Assembly: GCA_028686425.1 (NCBI GenBank)
Contig: JAQUBZ010000013.1
Span: 1-64,000 of the forward strand
From: Bacteroidales bacterium
GTDB taxonomy: Bacteria; Bacteroidota; Bacteroidia; Bacteroidales; UBA932
Length of the DNA: 64,000 bases
Direction: 5' to 3'
How positions within the stretch are numbered: position 1 is the first letter of the stretch; every line of letters starts with the position of its first letter. The notes below the pieces were generated by a model. That model ran no database searches and was not told the origin of the DNA. It worked only from the letters and a program-made list of their open reading frames with translations. Both the position numbers and the translations under genes were made by a program. Positions 43,797-52,553 of this stretch are shown here, piece by piece.

Positions 43797-45410
43797 ATGG
43801 AATTCAAATATCAGGAAATGTTCCCTCTTGGAGAGGATAAAACACAATACAGGTTGATTACCAAAGATTTTGTATCAACTGTTGACTTTGAAGGTCAGCA
43901 AATATTGAAAGTTGAACAAGAGGGATTGAGGCTTCTTGCACGTCAGGCTATGCACGATGTGTCGTTTATGTTGAGACCTGCTCATAATGAGATGGTTGCT
44001 AAAATATTAGATGATCCCCAGGCAAGCGATAACGATAGAGCGGTAGCTCTTACGATGCTTTTGAATGCAGATGTTGCATCAAAAGGCAATCTCCCTTTCT
44101 GCCAGGACACCGGTACGGCTACAATTGTTGCCAAAAAGGGACAGAGAGTCATGACAGCAGGGTCAGATGTAGAATCGCTGTATCACGGTGTGTATGACAC
44201 ATATACAACAGATAATCTGAGATATTCCCAGACAGCGGCCCTCGATATGTTTACAGAAAAAAATACCGGCAACAACCTACCTGCACAAGTGGATGTGTAT
44301 GCTGTAGATGGAGATCAGTACAGTTTTCTGTTTGTGGCAAAAGGGGGTGGTTCGGCCAACAAGACATATTTGTTTCAGGAGACTAAAGCTCTTCTGAATC
44401 CGCAGAAACTTCTGCCGTTTTTAGTGGAAAAGATGAAAACTCTCGGTACAGCGGCATGCCCTCCTTACCATATTGCATTTGTAATCGGTGGGACTTCTGC
44501 CGAAATGAACCTTAAAACAGTCAAACTTGCCTCTGCAAAATATTATGACGAACTGCCAACCACTGGTAATGATCTTGGTCGTGCTTTCAGAGATGTGGAA
44601 CTTGAAAAACATCTCCTTGCCGAAGCTCAAAAAACCGGAATAGGCGCCCAGTTCGGAGGTAAATATTTCGCTCATGACATAAGAGTGATAAGACTTCCTC
44701 GTCACGGTGCTTCATGTCCTGTCGGAATGGGCGTTTCATGCAGTGCGGATCGTAATGTCAAAGCCAAAATCAATAAGGACGGCATTTGGATTGAACAGCT
44801 TGACACCAATCCTATCAGGCTTGTCCCTGAAAAATATCTAAAGGGCGGAGCTCATTCGACAGGGGTTCACATTAATCTCAATCGTCCTATGAATGAGGTC
44901 CTTGCCGATTTGAGCAAATATCCGGTATCTACATTCCTTCTTCTTGAGGGAACCATTATAGTGGGTCGGGATATAGCTCATGCCAAATTGAAAGAGAGAA
45001 TCGAGAAAGGGGAAGGGCTTCCACAATATATGAAAGAGCATCCGATTTATTACGCAGGTCCTGCCAAAACTCCTCAAGGAATGGCTTCAGGTTCATTCGG
45101 TCCCACAACTGCAGGGCGTATGGACAGCTATGTCGATTTGTTTCAGGACAATGGGGGAAGCATGATAATGATAGCAAAGGGAAATAGAAGCGCTCAGGTA
45201 ACAGATGCCTGCAAGAAACACGGCGGTTTCTACCTCGGCTCTATCGGAGGACCTGCCGCTATTCTTGCCCAAAACAACATCAGGAGTGTCAAATGCCTTG
45301 AATATCCCGAACTTGGAATGGAGGCCATCTGGCAGATAGAGGTTGTCGATTTCCCTGCTTTTATACTTGTTGACGACAAAGGCAACGATTTCTTCTCAAG
45401 ATTCAAATAG
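43797..45410 (+). CDS. Fumarate hydratase, class I (iron-sulfur, FumA/FumB type)
   Basis: 537 residues from [12 protein letters not shown], chosen because a GGAGGA run lies 7 bp upstream; an ATG at 43782 inside prfB would add five residues. The N-terminal alpha domain has [10 protein letters not shown] and the 4Fe-4S cysteines in [17 protein letters not shown] and [14 protein letters not shown]; the C-terminal beta domain has [14 protein letters not shown]. Both domains are in one chain, as in FumA/B. It interconverts fumarate and malate and is typical of anaerobes and microaerophiles. It follows prfB by 1 bp. Confidence 0.94.
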   Translation: MEFKYQEMFPLGEDKTQYRLITKDFVSTVDFEGQQILKVEQEGLRLLARQAMHDVSFMLRPAHNEMVAKILDDPQASDNDRAVALTMLLNADVASKGNLPFCQDTGTATIVAKKGQRVMTAGSDVESLYHGVYDTYTTDNLRYSQTAALDMFTEKNTGNNLPAQVDVYAVDGDQYSFLFVAKGGGSANKTYLFQETKALLNPQKLLPFLVEKMKTLGTAACPPYHIAFVIGGTSAEMNLKTVKLASAKYYDELPTTGNDLGRAFRDVELEKHLLAEAQKTGIGAQFGGKYFAHDIRVIRLPRHGASCPVGMGVSCSADRNVKAKINKDGIWIEQLDTNPIRLVPEKYLKGGAHSTGVHINLNRPMNEVLADLSKYPVSTFLLLEGTIIVGRDIAHAKLKERIEKGEGLPQYMKEHPIYYAGPAKTPQGMASGSFGPTTAGRMDSYVDLFQDNGGSMIMIAKGNRSAQVTDACKKHGGFYLGSIGGPAAILAQNNIRSVKCLEYPELGMEAIWQIEVVDFPAFILVDDKGNDFFSRFK

Positions 45411-45412
45411 GC

Positions 45413-47068
45413 TTATACTATTGTTCCTGCAAGTTTACCGGTGTGTCGGCCATTTTTTATGGTCCACACACCGTTGACAAATACGTGCTCGATTCCTTCA
45501 GGGAATTGGTGCGGTTTGTCGTATGTGGATTTGTCGGCGATAGTGTCAGGGTTGAATACGACAATATCGGCGTGGTATGACGGTATTAGCAATCCTCTCT
45601 CTTTCAGTAACAGACGAGATGCAGGCAGTGCGGTACATTTGTAAATCGCAGTGCTCAGGTCGCAAACTTTCTCTTCACGTACATATTTCTCGAAAAATCT
45701 TGGGAATGTTCCGTAAGATCTCGGGTGAGGAATACTTTCGCCCAACACTCCTTCGGGAGAATAGACACTTCCATCGGAAGCAGGCATTGAAAGGGGATGT
45801 GCAAAGATCATCTTAAGGTTATCCTCTTTCATCGCAAAACCGGCCATTTGAACTGAAAGTTTCTCGGAGACGAGAAGATGTTTAATCATCGGCCACAATT
45901 CCATACCTGACATATTGCAACACTCTTCAAGGTTTTTACCCGAATATTTTGCATTTTCAGGAAGTGAACACCCTGCAATCAATACATTTTGAGGTCCGCC
46001 AAGTCTTACTATGCGGCTTTGTGCATAAGTTCCGATGGCCTCCGATTTGACGGGGTCGGTAAGTCTTGCAAGAATATCGGCGTTTGAACCCTGTCTGTCA
46101 TCAAGTGGAATAAACGACGTGAGACCGGTAGAGAAAGCGACGTAAGGATATCTGTCAAAAGCTATGTCAAGTCCGCTTTGACGAGCTTCGTCTATCATTT
46201 GAAGCAGATGTGGAGCTTTGTGCCAGTTGGCTGCATTCTGGGCTTTCAGGTGTGACACTTCAAGTCTTACTCCCGAAGCTCTTGCAATAGCAATAGCTTC
46301 ACTCAAAGACTCTTCCACTCTGTCGTCCTCATTTCTCATGTGTATCGCAAAAAGACCGTTATGTCGTGCTACAACTTTGCATAATTCGACAATTTCTTCA
46401 TCTGAAGCGTATGAACTCGGAGCATATTCCAGACCGCATGATATTCCGATACTTCCCATTTCCATCTCTTTGTCGAGAATATCACACATTTTTTTGAGTG
46501 TCTGCTGTGTGGCCGGAACATTATTATCTCCTATTACCGCAGAACGAAGCTGCCCCTGTCCCACATAACTTCCGTAATTTATCCCTATGCCCTGTTTGCG
46601 AAGTGCATCATAAAATCCGTCAATATCCTGCCAGAACGGATATCCGTGGCGCATCGAATCTTTTTTGGAAGCATAATAGGCATCCGAATATGGGAATGGA
46701 GAGTCTCCGCAATTGCCCCCGATGTCGGTGGTTATTCCCTGAAATATGCGGCTGTCCCCCTTGGGGGCATCAAACAGGTTGGTATCGGTATGTGTATGAA
46801 TATCAATGAATCCGGGAGAAACTGCAAGTCCTTTGGCGTCAATAACCATATCTGCACCATCTCCCAAGAGACCTATGGCGGCAATCCTGCCATCTCTGAT
46901 ACCTATGTCTCCCTTTATCGGATTTTTTCCATCACCTGTATAGATTACACCGTTTTTGATAATTGTCTCGAATGGCTGTTTTACACCTATTTTGCGTCCA
47001 CCGTAGAATCCGATGCCGAGCGCTGCCGCTCCAATGGCTGTAGTTTTTAGAAAATCACGTCTTTTCAT
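45413..47068 (-). CDS. D-aminoacylase/N-acyl-D-amino-acid deacylase-family amidohydrolase
   Basis: 551 residues. The N-terminus MKRRDFLKTTAIGAAALGIGF is a twin-arginine-type signal (RRDFLK), implying export of a folded metalloenzyme. The amidohydrolase barrel shows SPGFIDIHTHTDTN (zinc ligands HTH, about 90), EVSHLKAQN, a late DADIVVFNP-type block (YHADIVVFNPDTI) and a C-terminal VNGVWTIKNGRHTGKLAG. Relatives remove acyl groups from D-amino acids, as from peptidoglycan products. It is 6 bp after apbE on the minus strand and converges with the fumarase gene 2 bp away. Confidence 0.88.
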   Translation of the reverse strand: MKRRDFLKTTAIGAAALGIGFYGGRKIGVKQPFETIIKNGVIYTGDGKNPIKGDIGIRDGRIAAIGLLGDGADMVIDAKGLAVSPGFIDIHTHTDTNLFDAPKGDSRIFQGITTDIGGNCGDSPFPYSDAYYASKKDSMRHGYPFWQDIDGFYDALRKQGIGINYGSYVGQGQLRSAVIGDNNVPATQQTLKKMCDILDKEMEMGSIGISCGLEYAPSSYASDEEIVELCKVVARHNGLFAIHMRNEDDRVEESLSEAIAIARASGVRLEVSHLKAQNAANWHKAPHLLQMIDEARQSGLDIAFDRYPYVAFSTGLTSFIPLDDRQGSNADILARLTDPVKSEAIGTYAQSRIVRLGGPQNVLIAGCSLPENAKYSGKNLEECCNMSGMELWPMIKHLLVSEKLSVQMAGFAMKEDNLKMIFAHPLSMPASDGSVYSPEGVLGESIPHPRSYGTFPRFFEKYVREEKVCDLSTAIYKCTALPASRLLLKERGLLIPSYHADIVVFNPDTIADKSTYDKPHQFPEGIEHVFVNGVWTIKNGRHTGKLAGTIV

Positions 47069-47074
47069 TATGTG

Positions 47075-48109
47075 TTAAATTTTGTTGTCGAGTATTATAC
47101 CGCTTGAGCACCATGATTTCATATCATCCTGCTCCCCATAAATCAGATAAGCATCCACATCTTCCTTTGATTTGGTAATTTGTCTGGCCTGATCGATTCC
47201 CACTACCATAAACCATGTCGCATAAGCATCGGCAGTAGAGCCGTCCCTGGCCAATACGGTTGCACTAAGCAGATTGTGTTTGACAGGGTATCCTGTGACA
47301 GGATTCAGAGTATGTGAATATTTTTCTCCGTTTTCAATATAGAATTTGCGATAGTTTCCGGATGTGACAATACCGCCATCGCTGAAATTGATTACTTCCT
47401 GCAGATATTTACCTTCATCCATATTTCCGTCTATCGGCTTGTCAAGTCCCACTCTCCATTTTCCACCCTGTGAACGTTCACCTCTGCATACTATTTCCCT
47501 CCCCACTTCCACCAGATAGTTGAGGCTTCCGATGCTGTCGAGTACTTTTGATATGACATCGCAAGTGTATCCTTGTGCTATAGCATTGAAATTAAGTGAC
47601 ATACGTGAATCTTCCTTTATCAGATGTGTCGAGCCGTCAGCATAAGTGGATAGAGATACTTTGTCCATCCCTACAAATTGGAGAATGCTGTCTATTTTTG
47701 CCTGAGTTACATTATCCTTCTCTTTAAATCCGAAACCCCACAAGTCAAAAAGGGGAGAGGCCGAGGGATCAAACATTCCGTTACTCTCCTGCCATATCTC
47801 TTTTGATCTGATAAATACATTTATGAAAATAGAGTCGAGAGGCAGATCCTCACCGTCATTTATTTTTGAAAGGAGAGAACCCTTGTTATACCCTGAAATG
47901 GAGTTGTCAATGGTCTGAAGTGTCAGATTTATACTGTTTTCAATGTGTTTGGCCTTTACATCTTCAGGAAGAGAGCAGATTACGTGGTAGGTACTACCCT
48001 GAGCAATTCCCGTAATCTGAATATATTTTTCATTATCTTCATTGTTACACGAAAAAATTGAAAACAGCAATAGGGGTGTAACGAGTAACAATATGAATTT
48101 ATTAGACAT
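47075..48109 (-). CDS. apbE: FAD:protein FMN transferase (ApbE) lipoprotein
   Basis: 344 residues; lipobox IFSC (Cys21). Family motifs are GTxY-like GIAQGSTYHVI at the start, DPSASPLFDLWGFG, NFNAIAQGYTCDVISKVLDSIG, YLVEVGREIVCRG (flavin site), YSHTLNPVTGYPV and DGSTADAYATWFMVVG near the end. ApbE attaches FMN by a phosphoester bond to threonines of exported respiratory subunits such as NqrB/NqrC and RnfG, none of which is in the window. It is upstream of the amidohydrolase in a two-gene operon. Confidence 0.93.
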   Translation of the reverse strand: MSNKFILLLVTPLLLFSIFSCNNEDNEKYIQITGIAQGSTYHVICSLPEDVKAKHIENSINLTLQTIDNSISGYNKGSLLSKINDGEDLPLDSIFINVFIRSKEIWQESNGMFDPSASPLFDLWGFGFKEKDNVTQAKIDSILQFVGMDKVSLSTYADGSTHLIKEDSRMSLNFNAIAQGYTCDVISKVLDSIGSLNYLVEVGREIVCRGERSQGGKWRVGLDKPIDGNMDEGKYLQEVINFSDGGIVTSGNYRKFYIENGEKYSHTLNPVTGYPVKHNLLSATVLARDGSTADAYATWFMVVGIDQARQITKSKEDVDAYLIYGEQDDMKSWCSSGIILDNKI

Positions 48110-48142
48110 AATGCAGTGGCACGATTTTGGTTTATTCTATCG

Positions 48143-48150
48143 CAAATTTA
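48143..48150 (-). promoter_or_regulatory. -7 box for apbE
   Basis: CAAATTTA on the + strand reads TAAATTTG on the minus strand, 33 bp before the apbE ATG. The -33 match is weak. The divergent FISUMP gene starts at 48223. Confidence 0.45.
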
Positions 48151-48222
48151 CAATAAATATTTTAAACTTGTAAAAAGTGTAAAATTTGTGCATATTTGCA
48201 AGTTGATAACTTTAAAGAACAA

Positions 48223-49236
48223 ATGAACAAATCCCTCTTAATGTGGCTATTGGCCATCGTTGTCGTTTTGGCGCTGGTATCATGCAAAAAGAGCGAAGAA
48301 GAAACTACCACACTTCCTTACATGTCAGGTTATGTGGAGTATTCCATTCCTTCGTATGTAATGGTCAATGAGACATATACTATGACCGCCTCAGGTATCG
48401 TAAAGCCGGTTGACCCCATTTACAAATGGCATATTCCGTCGCTGTTTGGCGATACTTTAACGACAAATACTATTTCTATCACCTTTCCGGATAGTCTTGC
48501 TTCATATACAATCACGGCAATTGCCAGCAAATCGGGATATTATAACTCTTCCAATGCACGGCTGATTACTACCGTGGATACGACCAGAGGGGCATCTCTT
48601 ACGGGATTGATTTATGGAAACAGTTCATTTACAGATGTAAGGGACGGACAAAAATATATAACCACCAAGGTTGGTAATCTTGAATGGTTTGCTCAGAATC
48701 TTGCTTGGAGCGGGGCAGGAGTGGCTTACAAATGGTCTTCTGCAACACATTCTCTATTCGGAAGATATTATTATTGGAATGAAGCTACGGGCGGTGTATC
48801 GGCATCGGGACTTGGGGCAGGGCCTCAAGGTGTATGTCCGAAGGGATGGAGTATCCCTACAAATGAAGATTGGGAAGACCTTGGAAAGGCGTTGAACGGC
48901 AATAAAGCTGTTTCTTTTATGGATAATTGGGCGGGACTTGGTGAAAAGGTCACGGTTGATGCCTATTTTAACGGAGAAAGGATGTGGCCGTATTCTCCCG
49001 ACAATGCCAATAAAAATATGTTCGGGTGGAATGCTCTTCCGACAGGCAATACGCAGTTTGGCAACACTTTGTTCAAAGGTATGAATGAATACGCTTTCTG
49101 GTGGAGTGCTGCTGAGAAAAACGATAAACAGGCATATTTCAGATATATTTATTACGATCAATCATCGTTCCCTATGAATTTCACTGCAAAAGATGATTTT
49201 GGAGCAAGTGTCAGGTGTGTGAGATTAATTAAATAG
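48223..49236 (+). CDS. FISUMP-domain lipoprotein (Fibrobacter major paralogous domain)
   Basis: 337 residues from MNKSLLMWLLA, with lipobox LVSC (Cys21); an ATG at 48196 would put nine polar residues before the signal. An Ig-like domain (about 35-125) precedes a FISUMP domain (about 130-337) with DVRDGQKYITTKVGNLEWFAQNL, ARYYYWNEATG-type YYYWNEA, GVCPKGWSIPTNEDWEDL, the YAFWWSA block and RCVRLIK at the end. FISUMP proteins are surface lipoproteins of unknown, perhaps adhesive, function. The TPM genes follow directly, with 0 bp before the next start. Confidence 0.83.
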   Translation: MNKSLLMWLLAIVVVLALVSCKKSEEETTTLPYMSGYVEYSIPSYVMVNETYTMTASGIVKPVDPIYKWHIPSLFGDTLTTNTISITFPDSLASYTITAIASKSGYYNSSNARLITTVDTTRGASLTGLIYGNSSFTDVRDGQKYITTKVGNLEWFAQNLAWSGAGVAYKWSSATHSLFGRYYYWNEATGGVSASGLGAGPQGVCPKGWSIPTNEDWEDLGKALNGNKAVSFMDNWAGLGEKVTVDAYFNGERMWPYSPDNANKNMFGWNALPTGNTQFGNTLFKGMNEYAFWWSAAEKNDKQAYFRYIYYDQSSFPMNFTAKDDFGASVRCVRLIK

Positions 49237-49683
49237 ATGAAAGCTTCAGAGTTCATACCGGAATCGGAGCAATTGCAGATAGTTGATGCTATAGCAAAGG
49301 CGGAGTTAAATACTTCTGGAGAGATTCGTGTACATATTGAGCCGAGATGCAAGGAAAAGAATGTACTTCAACGAGCCGTCAGAGTGTTTGATATCATTGA
49401 CATGGAAAAGACCGGGAAGCGCAACGGAGTGTTGATTTATATAGCTTTCGAGTCGTGCAAATTTGCAATTATCGGAGATAAGGGGATTAATGACCTTGTT
49501 CCGGGCAATTTCTGGTGGGATATCGAAGTCCGGATGAAGTCGGATTTTGCGGCGGGACGCTTCACTGAAGGGATATGTCAGGCTGTAATATCTGTGGGAG
49601 AGGCACTTAAACAATATTTCCCATACGAAGACGGTGATATAAATGAACAAACTAACGAGATTTCATTCGGAGATGAGGCATAA
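49237..49683 (+). CDS. Soluble TPM-domain protein
   Basis: 148 residues, no signal peptide or membrane segment, so probably cytoplasmic or at the membrane surface. The TPM (DUF477) fold is indicated by AIAKAELNTSGEIRVHIEP, VLIYIAFESCKFAIIGDKGINDLV, and FAAGRFTEGICQAVISVGEAL. TPM domains are small phosphatase-like or metal-binding units with poorly known roles. The start abuts the FISUMP stop, and its end overlaps the possible earlier start of the next gene. Confidence 0.83.
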   Translation: MKASEFIPESEQLQIVDAIAKAELNTSGEIRVHIEPRCKEKNVLQRAVRVFDIIDMEKTGKRNGVLIYIAFESCKFAIIGDKGINDLVPGNFWWDIEVRMKSDFAAGRFTEGICQAVISVGEALKQYFPYEDGDINEQTNEISFGDEA

Positions 49684-50503
49684 TAAGACTTTTTTAATTA
49701 TTCTGCTTCTTTTGTCGTTTTGCAGCTCTTTTGCCGCAATACCGCAAAGGCCTGAACCACAAAGGCTTGTTAATGATTTTGCCAATATTTTTTCAGGCAG
49801 GGAAATTAACGCCCTCGAATCGACTCTTGTAAGTTTTGACGATACGACCTCCAATCAGATTGCGGTTGTCTCAATCAAAGATCTGGAAGGGGAGGATATT
49901 GCCATGTATGCCTACAAGATAGGTCAGCAATGGGGTGTGGGAAAAGAGAAATTCGATAACGGAATAGTTATTCTAATAAAGCCTAAAACTCTTATGAGCA
50001 GAGGTCAGGCCTATATCTCTGTAGGATACGGCCTTGAAGGAGTTGTTCCCGATGCTGTTGCCAAACGTGTTGTCGAGAATAGGATGATACCCCGCTTTAA
50101 AGAAAATGACTATTACGGAGGTGTCATGGATGCTCTCGATGTCCTGATGCCGTTAATATCGGGAGAAATTTCAGAGGTACGAGACAAAGATAATGCCGAA
50201 TATCCGGTAGCCGCATTTGTATTTATTATGTTTTTGCTCTTTATCGTAATTCTCGTAATAGGATTGATAAAGGGTGGCGGAAACTCTTCAAATCTTGGTG
50301 GCGGCGGCAAACGTAAAATGAGCCTTTGGGATATAATACTTCTGTCTCAAATGGGAGGGGGAAGAGGTCGTTCGAGTGGCGGCTTCGGCGGTTTTGGAGG
50401 AGCAGGCGGTTTCGGAGGTTCCGGCGGCTTCGGTTCCGGCGGAGGTTTCGGAGGCTTTGGTGGTGGCGGATTCGGAGGCGGAGGAGCAGGCGGTTCGTGG
50501 TAG
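49673..50503 (+). CDS. TPM-domain membrane protein with glycine-rich tail (YgcG-like)
   Basis: 276 residues from MRHNKTFLIILLL, whose signal peptide ends SFAA; a start at 49643 would give a longer, polar leader. The TPM domain (about 35-165: VNDFANIFSGREINALESTL, IAVVSIKDLEGEDI, GIVILIKPK, SVGYGLEGVVPDAVAKRV) is followed by a transmembrane helix (about 185-205) and a low-complexity tail of G, F and S ending GGAGGSW. This layout is typical of YgcG/TPM proteins, usually beside LemA, which is absent here. It overlaps the soluble TPM gene by 11 bp and converges with phoH. Confidence 0.85.
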   Translation: MRHNKTFLIILLLLSFCSSFAAIPQRPEPQRLVNDFANIFSGREINALESTLVSFDDTTSNQIAVVSIKDLEGEDIAMYAYKIGQQWGVGKEKFDNGIVILIKPKTLMSRGQAYISVGYGLEGVVPDAVAKRVVENRMIPRFKENDYYGGVMDALDVLMPLISGEISEVRDKDNAEYPVAAFVFIMFLLFIVILVIGLIKGGGNSSNLGGGGKRKMSLWDIILLSQMGGGRGRSSGGFGGFGGAGGFGGSGGFGSGGGFGGFGGGGFGGGGAGGSW

Positions 50504-50508
50504 TCTTA

Positions 50509-51465
50509 TCACTCTTCTTTTTCGAAAGCATCTACTATTTTGGTGACAAGAGGGTGTCTGACAATGTCTTCCTTTCCAAATTCTATAATGCTTATTCCGC
50601 GTATGTCTTTCAGAATTTCAACCCCTCTGACAAGTCCTGAGTCTCTTTTGTTGGGCAGGTCAATCTGAGTGGCATCACCTGTCACGATAAATTTGGCATC
50701 GCTTCCCATACGTGTAAGGAACATTTTAAGCTGGCCCAATGAAGTATTTTGTGCTTCATCGAGGATTACAAATGCTCTGTCAAGGGTTCTGCCGCGCATA
50801 TATGCTAAAGGAGCTATTTGGATGATTCCGTCTTCCATAAGCATTTGCAGCCTTTTGGCAGGAATCATATCACCGAGAGCATCGTACAGGGGCTGTAAAT
50901 ATGGATCGAGTTTCTCTTTCAAATCCCCTGGAAGAAATCCGAGTCTCTCTCCCGCTTCAACTGCAGGTCTTGTGAGAATAAGCCGCTTGACCTCTCTGTT
51001 CTTTAATGCTCTTACAGCCAACGCAATAGCTGTATAGGTTTTACCTGTTCCGGCTGGTCCGATGGCAAATATCAAATCGTTTTGATAATAATCTTTTACA
51101 AGTCTTTTCTGATGGGGTGTTCTTGCCTTGATGACACGTCCGTCATTACCATAAACTATGATATAGTCCTCATTATTGGGCATTTCTACCTTTCCAATCT
51201 CGGCAGAGCGGTCATTGTTTTCAAACAATTCGTCAATGTCGTACTCTGTCAGAACACTTTTGACTTTCCTTTTGTGTACAAGGGCATTGATCTTATCCTC
51301 AAACAAAACCAGTTCGTCAGGAGGCCCTTCAAGCAGTATCTCCGAACCTCTTGCAACAGCTTTTATTTTGGGAAATCTGTTCTTCAACATGTTAAACAAC
51401 TTATTGTTGACGCCGTATATATCCAACGGGTCAATCTCTTCAAGGATTATTTTTTTCTCTATCAT
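50509..51465 (-). CDS. phoH: PhoH-family ATPase (PhoH-like, RNA-associated)
   Basis: 318 residues from MIEKKIILEEIDPLDIYG; a start at 51510 would run into the CapA-like gene and adds atypical residues. A KH-like N-terminal part (about 1-100) precedes the P-loop GPAGTGKTYTAIALAV (about 135-150), RPAVEAGERLGFLPGDLKEKLDPYLQPLYDAL, FVILDEAQNTSLGQLKMFLTRMG (Walker B) and TGDATQIDLP. PhoH proteins are ATPases, often near YbeY, with suggested RNA roles; YbeY is not adjacent here. It is third in a minus-strand operon, 11 bp after the CapA-like gene. Confidence 0.93.
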   Translation of the reverse strand: MIEKKIILEEIDPLDIYGVNNKLFNMLKNRFPKIKAVARGSEILLEGPPDELVLFEDKINALVHKRKVKSVLTEYDIDELFENNDRSAEIGKVEMPNNEDYIIVYGNDGRVIKARTPHQKRLVKDYYQNDLIFAIGPAGTGKTYTAIALAVRALKNREVKRLILTRPAVEAGERLGFLPGDLKEKLDPYLQPLYDALGDMIPAKRLQMLMEDGIIQIAPLAYMRGRTLDRAFVILDEAQNTSLGQLKMFLTRMGSDAKFIVTGDATQIDLPNKRDSGLVRGVEILKDIRGISIIEFGKEDIVRHPLVTKIVDAFEKEE

Positions 51466-51476
51466 TATATCTAAAG

Positions 51477-52547
51477 TCAGAGTTTGAATTTTTTTACAAT
51501 TGCATCCCATTCTCTCTTCATCTTCCGATATTCCGCATCGACCATGAAGGCATCTTTTTTCTCAATAAAATCCAAAATGGGAATGACAGTATAGTTTTCT
51601 TCCAATTTACCGCCTCGTGCGCACCATACATAGCGTATGTGCGGAGGTAGTATCGAGATGGTATTATCCTCTTCCCGGATAAGCCTCATCTCGTAAACCA
51701 TCCCGATCTGCCCATAGACAATGCTCATATTTGAGATGAAGTTGCCGAGCGAGTAAGCTATGGCGTGCAGACCGTCATATTCGGTTTTTTGCACAACGTG
51801 TGGATGTGTTCCTATTATGACATCGGCCCCGCAGGCATAGAGAAAGTCTCTCCATTCTTTCTGAGTCTGAGAGTAGTCGAGGTAATATTCTTCTCCCCAA
51901 TGGGGGAGGGCGACAACAAGTTCCGCCCCTCTCTCTTTAGCTCTGCCAATCACCTCTTTGACATGGAGCGTATCCATCAGATTGACTTTGTACGGTTCGG
52001 GAATGTTTCGCCCCACACCGTTGACCCCGTATGTAAAATTGACAAAGGTAACGGATATATCATTGATGGTGAGTATCAGAGGGTTGTTCTTCCTCTCATC
52101 TTCTTCCGATTTGTACAATCCGGTAAAATTTACTCCCAGACTGCTGTAAAAATTATAAGTGCTGTCAAGTCCTTCAATTCCCTTATCGCAAATATGATTG
52201 TTTGCGGTCAGAAAGAGATCTATGCCGCTTTTTTTAGCCTCTATCGGTAAGGAATATGGGGCTGAAAATGCAGGATATCCTGAAAACGGGGTAACTCCGC
52301 ATGGAAATTCCATATTGGCAACGACAAAGTCGGCGGAGTCAAACTGCGGCTGTAAATATTTGAAATATGTTCCGAAATCGTATGAATCGGATAATGATGA
52401 ATCACATTCGCTTATGAGGGCAGTATTAAGCTGAAGGGTATGAGCCATGACATCACCTATGAATACTATGCGTGTGGTGTCGGCAGCCTGCCCGAATAGC
52501 AAAACGCTTGAAAAAAGTGTAAGTAATGTAGTCGGAAATCTTGCCAT
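51477..52547 (-). CDS. CapA/PgsA-like metallophosphatase-fold exported protein
   Basis: 356 residues with a signal peptide (about 1-20, LLFGQA). The calcineurin-like CapA motifs are present: FIGDVMAHT (about 29), NMEFPCG (about 77), TANNHICDKGIEGLDST (about 113-129), ALPHWGEEY and GTHPHVVQ (about 240). Family members are tied to poly-gamma-glutamate capsule synthesis, but no pgsB/C partner lies nearby, so a different phosphoesterase role is possible. It follows the DUF389 gene by 6 bp and precedes phoH. Confidence 0.88.
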   Translation of the reverse strand: MARFPTTLLTLFSSVLLFGQAADTTRIVFIGDVMAHTLQLNTALISECDSSLSDSYDFGTYFKYLQPQFDSADFVVANMEFPCGVTPFSGYPAFSAPYSLPIEAKKSGIDLFLTANNHICDKGIEGLDSTYNFYSSLGVNFTGLYKSEEDERKNNPLILTINDISVTFVNFTYGVNGVGRNIPEPYKVNLMDTLHVKEVIGRAKERGAELVVALPHWGEEYYLDYSQTQKEWRDFLYACGADVIIGTHPHVVQKTEYDGLHAIAYSLGNFISNMSIVYGQIGMVYEMRLIREEDNTISILPPHIRYVWCARGGKLEENYTVIPILDFIEKKDAFMVDAEYRKMKREWDAIVKKFKL

Positions 52548-52553
52548 CAGGTA

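Noticed and set aside
50380..50503. Tandem GGC/GGA-rich DNA repeats as a phase-variable tract
   Set aside because: The repeats encode the glycine-phenylalanine tail normal for TPM proteins. Units are irregular and mostly in threes, so slippage would not shift the frame.
50241..50531. Arginine- or serine-rich frames opposite the glycine-rich tail
   Set aside because: They are artefacts of the low-complexity DNA in other frames.
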